Assembly: GCF_003595175.1 (NCBI RefSeq)
Contig: NZ_CP032419.1
Span: forward strand, 806,001 to 870,000
DNA from: Pseudomonas cavernae
Lineage (GTDB): Bacteria; Pseudomonadota; Gammaproteobacteria; Pseudomonadales; Pseudomonadaceae
Reading direction: 5' to 3'
DNA: 64,000 nucleotides
The notes under the pieces are model-generated. The model was given only the letters and a program-made list of their open reading frames with translations, was not told where the DNA came from and ran no database searches. Positions 52,784-59,564 of the stretch are shown one piece after another. The translations under genes and the position numbers were made by a program. Each line of letters begins with the position of its first letter. Positions within the stretch are counted from its first letter, which is position 1.

Positions 52784-53184
52784 TCAGGCATCGCGCAAGA
52801 GGTCGTGGGCATCGAGCAGCCCGTAGGCAATCTCCGGACGCTGCTCCAACCCTCGGCGAATCGCCGCCGGGATCGACTGGCGGGTTTTGCGACAGAGTCC
52901 GGGCGGTTCGTCGATGTGAATACCGATGCGCGCATGCTGCGCACTTCGTTGAGACCTGGGGCGATTTCCAGGCGGATGCCTAACTGCTCGTGCATCCGCA
53001 GTTGCATCTGCTCGAGGTCGGCCAGGCTCTCGATATTTTCCAGCCGGTCGAGCAGGCGCCTTTCCTCCGGGCGGGTCAGGCGCAGGATGCGCAAATCAGC
53101 GCCGTGTGTGTCCAGCAGCCGCTCACGCCCGCAGTCGCAGGCCCCGGGCGGGCAGGGTTGGCGGATCGGGAATGAGGGCGTCAC
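52784..53184 (-). pseudogene. Conserved small gene broken by a frameshift
   Basis: The first frame reads MTPSFPIRQPCPPGACDCGRERLLDTHGADLRILRLTRPEERRLLDRLENIESLADLEQMQLRMHEQLGIRLEIAPGLNEVRSM. It then loses sense near 52935. From there the adjacent frame continues GIHIDEPPGLCRKTRQSIPAAIRRGLEQRPEIAYGLLDAHDLLRDA and stops at 52784. Together these form one smooth ~130-residue protein with a CPPGACDC cluster. A one-base indel in the GCATGCGCGCATCGG run would explain it. The function is unknown; a sequencing error remains possible. Confidence 0.65.
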
Positions 53185-53473
53185 GGTCTTCGATCACAGC
53201 CACCCGGAGCCGCCATTGCCTATGGGGTATATATTAGCTAAGTGACTGATTTCTAATGATTATCTTGTTGAATTGACAGCTTTGATCTTGAGTTCAGGCA
53301 GGCGGGTGGCTTGAGCGCACATGGGTAATCCAAGACGGCGTTTGTTATTCCAAAAATTGCCATTGGCAGGCCTGGAATACCACGTGGAATACCATTCTGC
53401 GTAGATGTCGATGGAAGCTTGTGGACGTTGATGGCGCTGAAAGCCGCGTACTTACTGGATTTCAGGCACAAAA

Positions 53474-53495
53474 AAAGACGTCCGTGGACGTCTTT
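53474..53495 (-). terminator. Rho-independent terminator
   Basis: A perfect 10-bp stem AAAGACGTCC / GGACGTCTTT with a 2-base loop is followed on the minus strand by further Ts. It looks like a terminator that once followed a minus-strand gene, possibly the tRNA whose end seems to remain at 53507-53530. Confidence 0.8.
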
Positions 53496-53506
53496 AGATG
53501 TTCATT

Positions 53507-53530
53507 TGGTGGGCCGGGGTCGTTTGAACC
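53507..53530 (-). other. Possible tRNA 3'-end remnant (att-like scar)
   Basis: The minus strand reads GGTTCAAACGACC then CCGGCCCACCA, that is a TTCAAA T-loop, an acceptor strand and CCA, directly followed by a terminator. There is no matching 5' half. One base appears missing for a canonical T arm, so it is at best an altered fragment, as left by an element integrating into a tRNA gene. Confidence 0.35.
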
Positions 53531-53733
53531 ATGTTTGCAAAATATTGTTTTTAAAAGATTTTTAAATATCAAAAAACAATGGGGATACAAGTAGGGATAC
53601 AAGCGGACGCGTAGTAAGAGAATGGGCATTGAAAATCTTCGCGGAGCGGGCCGGTTCAGCTCCCTATGGAAAGTCTGAAGAAGACTTCCTGATTTTGGCA
53701 AAATACCCCGGATTCCACCCGCTGAGTTTTCCG

Positions 53734-53808
53734 ATGAAGCAGATGACCTTCGCCGATGCCGAGTACGCCGGCAAGCGCAAGCAGGCCCGCCTGAAAGCAC
53801 AGGCGTAG
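53734..53808 (+). pseudogene. N-terminal scrap of an IS5-type transposase
   Basis: Twenty-four residues, MKQMTFADAEYAGKRKQARL then KAQA and a stop. The first 17 equal the start of IS5-family transposases common in Pseudomonas. The rest of the enzyme is absent. Confidence 0.65.
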
Positions 53809-54096
53809 GGCGACGATTGCCCAGGTGGGGGGCTGATCTCTGCCGGACTTGTCCCGTTCAAACGACACCAGATGAACACCGGATGACGACGTGCGGGGCG
53901 GAATTCAGTGAAATCCTGCGTGAGGAATGCCTTTAAGCGGCTAAACGACACCAGACGGCCGTCAGATGACGACGCGAGGACATTATTCGGGCTGGCAAGG
54001 GTCTTTAAAATCAGGACGGAAACCGTCCAGATAAGCGCGCACAGGCTATACCCCCGAGGCTCATCCTTGACCACCCAACCAGGAGAGGAGCCAATA

Positions 54097-54609
54097 ATGC
54101 CCACCAGCTTCGACATTTCGCAGATCGTTACTGGCCTAGACGAGGCCTATGAGGCCCTGATGGACAACGCCAAAGCGCTTCAGGAAGCCTTTTTCATCGA
54201 GGCAAAGGAAAACCTGGAGGATGGCCGCAGCCATGTGCCCATTGTGATTGTCCTGAAGAAGAGCAATGGCAACTCCACCGCCATCAACTGGGCTCGCATG
54301 CTGGCAAAAAAAGGTGGCGACGGTAAGCCAACCAGGCCGTACCCACGAGCCATCACGCGGGGCACGGGCAGAGGCAAGCGATCCTTCTACTACCCGGTAG
54401 AGCGCTTTGCGTTCCTGCCGCAGAAGATGAGGAAGTTGGTTCTGTATTACGACGCAATTCTCGCGAGTATCCGGGAGCAGGCAAGCGCCATCCTTGATGA
54501 GCGCCGACGCATCGTGGCGATGGCCGACAAAATTTCGTCGGTAATGGAGCACTGCACTGCGGTGAGCGAGCGTGTGACGCTATCAAACCCTAGTGGCACT
54601 AGGCTGTGA
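54097..54609 (+). CDS. Uncharacterised protein of the accessory region (possibly MobI-like)
   Basis: A 170-residue protein, MPTSFDISQIVTGLDEAYEALMDNAKALQEAFFIEAKENLEDGRSHVPIVIVLKKSNGNSTAINWARML, then a basic segment (RAITRGTGRGKRSFYYPVERFAFLPQKMRKLVLYYDAILASIREQASAILDERRRIV). ATG 54097 has GGAGAGGAG upstream. Its organisation, with a short beta part followed by a basic linker and a helical tail, recalls MobI-type conjugation proteins, but I cannot establish homology. The last dozen codons are made of the first iteron-like repeat, suggesting the C-terminus was remodelled. Confidence 0.6.
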   Translation: MPTSFDISQIVTGLDEAYEALMDNAKALQEAFFIEAKENLEDGRSHVPIVIVLKKSNGNSTAINWARMLAKKGGDGKPTRPYPRAITRGTGRGKRSFYYPVERFAFLPQKMRKLVLYYDAILASIREQASAILDERRRIVAMADKISSVMEHCTAVSERVTLSNPSGTRL

Positions 54610-54936
54610 CGCTATCCGTGTGACGCTATATTTGGGCCGTGTGACGCTATCGGCCCAGTCGACCGGATTGCTGGCCCCGTGTGACGCTATCAAACCCTAG
54701 TGGCACTAGGCTGTGACGCTATCCGTGTGACGCTATATTTGGGTCGTGTGACGCTATCGGCTCAGCCGACCGGATTTCTGGGGCCGTGTGACGCTATCAA
54801 ACCTTAGTGGCACTAGGCTGTGACGCTATCCGTGTGACGCTATATTTGGGCCGTGTGACGCTATCGGCCCAGTCGACCGGATTGCTGGCCCCGTGTGACG
54901 CTATCAAACCCTAGTGCCACTAGGCTGTGACGCTAT
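54571..54936 (+). repeat. Iteron-like array: 14 copies of GTGACGCTAT
   Basis: The core GTGACGCTAT occurs 14 times, arranged in a 106-107-bp higher-order unit (first copies at 54573, 54680, 54787, 54893) with internal spacings near 32, 14, 21 and 40 bp. Each unit also holds the palindrome CCTAGTGGCACTAGG. After the array come three TTGGCAAT/ATTGCCA boxes (55034-55080). The layout suits an origin of replication or transfer bound by a dedicated protein. Confidence 0.85.
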
Positions 54937-55305
54937 CCTGCAAGCCCCCGAAGGCTGCGATCTGAAAACCGAAAAATCCAAACATAGCGCGCACCGCTCT
55001 AGAACGGATATTTGAGCGGAAATAGGGGGGGCTATTGGCAATTCAACCCTCGATTGCCATTAGTTAGTAATTGGCAATCCCCTTTTTTGAAACTGTGTCG
55101 CGCAGCGTGGGGTGAGGGAGGTTGGCTGTTGCGCGGTGATACTGATTGAGCGTGGGTGGCGCTTGGGAGTGAGGCAGAGGATGGGAGAATGCCAGCATAG
55201 AAATCCAGCTCAGGATCTGGTGAGCAGTGAGGTCGAAATTGACCTCCTGCAAATTTGCGAACGGATGGTCTAGCCGTGGAATCGGGGATGGGTCGAGGGG
55301 GAGAG
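54937..55305. other. Non-coding stretch after the iteron-like array
   Basis: About 370 bp. It contains the TTGGCAAT boxes and a GGGGGG run near 55026. No gene is supported. A GAGGGGGAGAG ribosome site ends it before the 52-residue membrane gene. Confidence 0.4.
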
Positions 55306-55464
55306 ATGGGTTTGGTAACGCTGCTGGCGATGCAGGTTGGAGTTTTGCTGCTGGCCCTTGCAATGTTTGTTCTGACGTATCTGGTGTCGCGTAGCTTGCT
55401 GCGAGAGGCGGCAGAGGACTGGAAGCGGATCGGTGTGCTTCTGGGCAAGGGTGAACGGAAATGA
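55306..55464 (+). CDS. 52-residue single-span membrane protein
   Basis: MGLVTLLAMQVGVLLLALAMFVLTYLVSRSLLREAAEDWKRIG...: one transmembrane helix and a charged cytosolic tail. ATG 55306 has a strong GGGGGAG site. It overlaps the next gene by 4 bp. No homology is recognised. Confidence 0.6.
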   Translation: MGLVTLLAMQVGVLLLALAMFVLTYLVSRSLLREAAEDWKRIGVLLGKGERK

Positions 55465-55649
55465 TCTTCGCGCGGTTCTGGGATTTCGGTATTTGGACTG
55501 GAGCGATTGAAAGCCTGGTTTTCACCTGTGGGATTTTGGTCTTGCTGGCATCGGGCGTTCGAGTGGCGGCGATGGTGAGCCTGCTGACAGTGCGAGCGTT
55601 GGTGCGGGTAAGGGAGATGGGTAAGGCCAGGGAGTCGGCTGCTGAGTGA
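55461..55649 (+). CDS. 62-residue membrane protein
   Basis: MIFARFWDFGIWTGAIESLVFTCGILVLLASGVRVAAMVSLLTVRALVRVREM...: one or two membrane helices and a basic tail. It starts inside the stop of the previous gene (ATGA) and overlaps the following one (GTGA), so it is translationally coupled on both sides. Function unknown. Confidence 0.6.
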   Translation: MIFARFWDFGIWTGAIESLVFTCGILVLLASGVRVAAMVSLLTVRALVRVREMGKARESAAE

Positions 55650-56026
55650 CTGGAGTTCTCTTGGAGTTCAAGGTTTCTGACTGCGGCCGAGTATGGCCGC
55701 CGATTATCGCTGACGGAGTAATCCAGGGATTTGCAGGCAAAGGAAGCCGTAACCGAGTGGAGTTATTCCGGGTGACGGCGGATGGATTATACGGCCAGGG
55801 TATTTATTACCTGTGGTCTGATCTGGGTGGGATATCTATCACTGACGGCTATGCGAAGATTCACAGCGACAAGTACCTCTCTGGCGGAATCCAGTTCGTT
55901 CTCGAAGGCGTGGTCATGAAGACATTTGCCGGAGACGAGGTCAGGCAAGTACATGGTTACCCGGTCTCATATTGCCTGCTTAACAGGATCTCCTTTGAGC
56001 AGCAGAGGTTGATTGAGAGGGTGTGA
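55646..56026 (+). CDS. 126-residue uncharacterised protein
   Basis: Soluble and beta-rich: LLEFKVSDCGRVWPPIIADGVIQGFAGKGSRNRVELFRVTADGLYGQGIYYLWSDLGGISITDGYAKIHSDKYLSGGIQFVLEGVVMKTFAGDEV. It starts with GTG overlapping the previous stop. AT content is above that of host genes. I recognise no family. It is third in a coupled operon of tiny genes beside the iteron-like array. Confidence 0.6.
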   Translation: MTGVLLEFKVSDCGRVWPPIIADGVIQGFAGKGSRNRVELFRVTADGLYGQGIYYLWSDLGGISITDGYAKIHSDKYLSGGIQFVLEGVVMKTFAGDEVRQVHGYPVSYCLLNRISFEQQRLIERV

Positions 56027-56193
56027 CTGTGTGTCGAGAGGATGGGGTTGGCGGCGCACCGGAGGGCGGCGCTATACGCGAGCTGTGTTCTCTCGATCAA
56101 CCGCGCGTCTGCGCCGCAGATACTCCTCACGCGGCGATTGGTCAGGGGTGCAGAGTTAAATTGGATGGCCTGAAAGCTGGCTGGAGAGTAGCG

Positions 56194-56322
56194 ATGGAAC
56201 CCACTGAGCGACTCATGTTGGCTGTTGGCCTAGTACTCCTCGCACTGGGCATAGCTGCCCTTATTGGTTATCGGGTTGCTATTCGGCTCGATAAGCGTGA
56301 AGAAGAAAAGCGCAGCTCCTGA
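56194..56322 (+). CDS. 42-residue single-span membrane protein
   Basis: MEPTERLMLAVGLVLLALGIAALIGYRVAIRLDKREEEKRSS: one helix and a charged tail. It is preceded by GGAGAGTAGCG, a good ribosome site. A longer frame from GTG 56023 is possible but its first 57 residues are not protein-like. Function unknown. Confidence 0.5.
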   Translation: MEPTERLMLAVGLVLLALGIAALIGYRVAIRLDKREEEKRSS

Positions 56323-56404
56323 CCGTCACTGGGTTGAGGCAATTCCCTTTATCTTCCTCGCAGTGATGGGAGGTAGTTAGGCCATTAAAGGTGCTGGTTG
56401 GACA

Positions 56405-57210
56405 GGGGCGCGAATCTGGGTCGCTACTCGCTGACCCAGTCGGCCACCGACCGCTTCAACGGCAAGCTCAAGACGCTCAACGACGCCATCGACCAGTGGG
56501 AGAAGGCCTGGGAAAAGGCCCATGACGACGGCAACGATACGCCGACGTGCAGCGCGCGGAATACTGCAAGGCGCGCGACGAGCTGATGATCTTCAGCGAG
56601 AGCCTGACCAAGTTCGTGCGCACCTACGAGTACATCGCTCAACTGGTGGAGTTCGGCGATCCGAGCCTGGAAGCCTTTGCCAGTTACGCCCGTCTGCTGC
56701 GCAAGCGTCTCAAGGGCATCACGCCCGAACAGGTGGACCTGGGCGACCTCAAGCTCAGCCACTACAAGATCAAGAAGGGTGACAACCTCGGCGGCGTTGC
56801 TGTGCAGGCGGAAACGCCCAGCCTCTACGGCATTACCGACAACGGCCTGCGCGCCGCCCAAGACCGCGAGAAGAAGTACCTCACCGAGCTGATCGAAAAG
56901 CTCAACAACGCTTTCGGCAAGGACATCACCGACACCGACCAGGTGGCCTTCGCCGTGCATGTGTCCGAGAAACTGCGTGCCGACAGCGTGGTGATGGCCC
57001 AAGTGCAGAACAACAGCATGGACCAGGCGATGAAGGCTGACCTGCCGATGAAGGCCATCCAGGCCATTGCTGGCGCCATGAGCAGCCTCACCAGCATGGC
57101 GACCAAGCTGCTCAGCGACGAGTCGACGCGGGAGGTGTTCCTGACGGTGGTGTATGAGTTGCTGAAGAAGGATGCGGGGGCGGAGTTGCTGGGATCTGCG
57201 AGGGGGGGTG
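56405..57210 (+). pseudogene. 3' remnant of a type I restriction endonuclease subunit (hsdR)
   Basis: The sequence reads NLGRYSLTQSATDRFNGKLKTLNDAIDQWEKAWEKAHDDGNDT and shifts frame near 56545. It continues AEYCKARDELMIFSESLTKFVRTYEYIAQLVEFGDPSLEAFASYARLLRKRLKG...DLGDLKLSHYKIKKGDNLGG, then helices to LLKKDAG. This is the C-terminal helical region of HsdR. The nuclease and helicase parts, and hsdM/hsdS, are absent. The host-like GC content and good codon pattern suggest recent decay. Confidence 0.7.
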
Positions 57211-57347
57211 AAGATTCCCGCTCTGCAGTGCGGCCAGGTGCACCAAACGTACACCAGATGACGACGCAGCTCTTCTCAGGCGGCCATGCCTCAGTGTGTG
57301 GAGCTTCAAATGGTCGTCAAATGACGACGGAGTGGGTCATGCCCGGC
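57211..57347. other. Spacer with ATGACGACG motifs
   Basis: It contains ACACCAGATGACGACG (about 57252-57267) and CGTCAAATGACGACG (about 57313-57327), related to two sites near 53.9 kb. No gene. Confidence 0.45.
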
Positions 57348-57704
57348 TCAGCCTTCCCAGGATGTGAACCAGCTATAGAAGGCGTAGCCCCCGCCCGCCG
57401 AAATTATGTATGTCAGCAGTGTCAGCCACGGGTAGGAGCCTTCAACACCAGCCCACCACTGCAGTTTGAATAGAAGCGCTCCAACCAGGACGCAGGCGAG
57501 AACACCAAGGCTGACGCCGAGTAGCCAGAACAACCGTTTGCCAAGGCTTGGGGCGCTGCCATCCCAATTTGAGCTGAGGCAGAACGGGCAGTGGTTGCTG
57601 CAAGGGTAGGGGCCACTGACGATGCCTCGTGCATAGGTAGTGCGTGGCACCATGAATTTGCTGCAGTTATGGCATTTGACGGTTGTGTATCCCATGGCGT
57701 CCAC
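57348..57704 (-). CDS. Zinc-ribbon membrane protein
   Basis: A 118-residue protein with an N-terminal Cys cluster (VKCHNCSKFMVP...YPCSNHCPFCLSS), able to bind zinc as C-x2-C...C-x3-CPFC. Two transmembrane helices follow (LFWLLGVSLGVLACVLVGALLF and WLTLLTYIISAGGGYAFYSWF). GTG 57704 or ATG 57695 could start it; the spacing of GATGAGCG slightly favours GTG. Unknown family. It sits between the hsdR remnant and the ATPase operon. Confidence 0.6.
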   Translation of the reverse strand: MDAMGYTTVKCHNCSKFMVPRTTYARGIVSGPYPCSNHCPFCLSSNWDGSAPSLGKRLFWLLGVSLGVLACVLVGALLFKLQWWAGVEGSYPWLTLLTYIISAGGGYAFYSWFTSWEG

Positions 57705-58198
57705 CGCTCATCTTGATTCGATGAGTCAAGGATCTCTCGCTCTCGCTCAAACCCAAGCAAAGCCTGCCGCTGAATACAGCAATGCGGTCGCCCGCGCCGC
57801 TCAAACGACAACCACTTCTGCCAATCCCAGGCGAAAAAATACATACCGGCTTCACCATCAGGTAGTGGCAGCGTCGATGCGCATGATCAACGCACTGATT
57901 GAGAAGGAGATTTGATTGAGTGCTGACCACTCAATTGCATTCGTGCTGAGCACCGTTTGCATGTTGCAGCAGTGACGACCGGCTGCACACGACCCAAAGT
58001 TGCCAGTGGGAACCGGCAGAAATCGGCCAGAAGCGGACGTTTTTAGAGCAGGGAAAATAAATCTGTCCCCTTTATTCGCTCGCCAGAGATAAGGCAGACT
58101 AGTTCAGAAGACGATTTGGCCGAAAGTCCGCGTAAAGCGAAAAAATTCGAGATAAAAATCCGAACTGCGATTTTGAGAAAAATCTGGGGTTGCTAGGG
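57705..58198. other. Spacer before the ABC-3C-like operon
   Basis: About 490 bp. A relic AATAAATCTGTCCCCTTT lies at ~58054-58071, and the AT-rich 58100-58195 should hold the operon promoter. A plus-strand frame at 57694-57915 is open but lacks a ribosome site and overlaps the zinc-ribbon gene, so I leave it uncalled. Confidence 0.4.
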
Positions 58199-59101
58199 AT
58201 GATTGAAAACAAGGACACCGATCCGAAGGCATTTGAACGATATTTTAAAGATATCGTTAAGCTTCACTATTCTCCTGCCAATTATAGAGACGTGCCAGAT
58301 AACCAAGGCGGGGACTGTGGAATAGAATGCTACACGTTGGCGGGACACGCCTTTCAGTGCTATCTGCCTGAGCAAATCTCAGACATCAAGAAACTAGTGG
58401 CGGCGCAAAAAGACAAGATCAATAAGGATCTAAAAAAATTTCGCGACAATACAAAAAAACTTGAAAAGCTCTTTGGCTCAACCAAGATTTGCCGGTGGAT
58501 ACTCGCAACCTCAGCTCATAAATCAGCTGAAATCACAGCTTTCTGCGCTCAAAAATCACTCGAAATAAGAGAGCTAAATCTCAACTATGTCGCCAGTGAT
58601 TTTGAAGTTCTGATACATACGGAAGCGGACTATCGACTAGAGGTAGAGGCTTTAAGCAAGCAAGCCTATCAGCTAAATATCGACTTCGAAAAAAATACCG
58701 CACAAAAAGTCGAGATCTGGATAGATCAAAACCTAACATTTCTCAATAATCTTGACAGAAAACTTCCCAAAGTAGTTGGTGATGAAGCCCAACGACAAAG
58801 AACAAAAAGCACTCTAGTGCACAAGTACTTGGATTATCAGAATCTTCTAAACAGACTTCTCCAAGACTGGGCTGATATCTACGAGGTCGTCATTACCGCC
58901 GTTCAAAATAGGCAAGAGTATCTAGAAACTCGCTTCTTGACTGCGCCAGAATTACTGCCTAACGAAGTGATCAAGGCGGAGCTTCAGAAGCTAGACGATG
59001 ATCTATCCAGAGAAGTCATTACCCTGAAGAGAACTGATATAGAACTTATAAAGTTTGGAGTTGTTGCCGACTGGTTAATCCGCTGCCCTTTGGATTTCTG
59101 A
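58199..59101 (+). CDS. ABC-3C-like system: N-terminal REase-like effector candidate
   Basis: A 300-residue protein. Near the N-terminus NYRDVPDNQGGDCGIECYTLAGHAFQCY recalls the restriction-endonuclease core GD-GIE...QxK, with Asp39, Glu43 and Gln53; Tyr55 stands where Lys is usual. Long helical segments follow. ATG 58199 is preferred to TTG 58190. Its stop overlaps the next start (TGATG). Its place before a small middle gene and a Rad50-like ATPase matches the effector position of ABC-three-component (Lamassu-type) systems. Codons are AT-rich (AAA, GAA, ATA), unlike the host, indicating transfer. Nuclease activity is inferred and may be degenerate. Confidence 0.7.
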   Translation: MIENKDTDPKAFERYFKDIVKLHYSPANYRDVPDNQGGDCGIECYTLAGHAFQCYLPEQISDIKKLVAAQKDKINKDLKKFRDNTKKLEKLFGSTKICRWILATSAHKSAEITAFCAQKSLEIRELNLNYVASDFEVLIHTEADYRLEVEALSKQAYQLNIDFEKNTAQKVEIWIDQNLTFLNNLDRKLPKVVGDEAQRQRTKSTLVHKYLDYQNLLNRLLQDWADIYEVVITAVQNRQEYLETRFLTAPELLPNEVIKAELQKLDDDLSREVITLKRTDIELIKFGVVADWLIRCPLDF

Positions 59102-59562
59102 TGGAAATAGAAGATCTACTCAATAGTCCATTTTCCTTTAATCGAAGGAAAGTTTTCACTCCTTGTGAAACGAGACCTCTATGGAAAGGCGCTTTAGTGG
59201 TGTTGATCGTTGGAGTGACAGGCCGAGAGAAAAGATGCTCATTAAAAAAAATCCATACGGCTAATTGGCTGACAAAATCAAGAGAGCATCTTGACGAATT
59301 AAGTGATTGGTCACAGTCAAAGCTTCTCTTTGCTCCGAACATTAGGCTCGATCCATTCATTGATAAAGCCATTGAGTTAATAGCAGCCTCTGGATACGCC
59401 CGCAAAACTGATGGGAAAATAGAGCTAACCACTAAAGGTGAGCAGTTCTTTGAACAGCTAGAGTCTGACAAGGAACTAATGATAGAAGAGAAACTCGCCC
59501 TAAAAGTCTCAAAAAAATACTTATCCGAAGCCGCCGTAGAGCGCATTTTCAAGGCTAATTAG
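59101..59562 (+). CDS. ABC-3C-like system: middle component
   Basis: A 153-residue protein: MEIEDLLNSPFSFNRRKVFTPCETRPLWKGALVVLIVGVTGREKRCSLKKIHTANWLTKSREHLDELSDWSQ, then a winged-helix-like part IDKAIELIAASGYARKTDGKIELTTKGEQFFEQLESDKELM. The HTANW segment and the wHTH tail fit the middle components that link the effector and ATPase in ABC-three-component systems. It overlaps the genes on both sides by about one base, so the three products are probably made in fixed ratio. Confidence 0.7.
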   Translation: MEIEDLLNSPFSFNRRKVFTPCETRPLWKGALVVLIVGVTGREKRCSLKKIHTANWLTKSREHLDELSDWSQSKLLFAPNIRLDPFIDKAIELIAASGYARKTDGKIELTTKGEQFFEQLESDKELMIEEKLALKVSKKYLSEAAVERIFKAN

Positions 59563-59564
59563 TG

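Larger units (their letters stand above)
53185..54096. other. Junction region with scars of mobile DNA
   Basis: About 900 bp with no intact gene. It contains a terminator, a possible tRNA 3'-end scar, an AT-rich stretch (53535-53600), an IS5-type transposase scrap and two copies of an ACACCAGATGACGACG-like motif (53860-53900 and 53943-53980). It probably marks the left edge of an accessory segment. Confidence 0.5.

Noticed and set aside
54571..54936. The GTGACGCTAT array as a CRISPR
   Set aside because: Spacings are irregular within a repeating 107-bp unit and the intervening sequences repeat too, so these are iteron-like repeats rather than unique spacers.
57694..57915. A 73-residue plus-strand frame (ending MRMINALIEKEI)
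   Set aside because: Overlaps the better-supported zinc-ribbon membrane gene on the other strand and lacks a ribosome site; the C-terminal 25 residues look protein-like, so it could be a gene tail.
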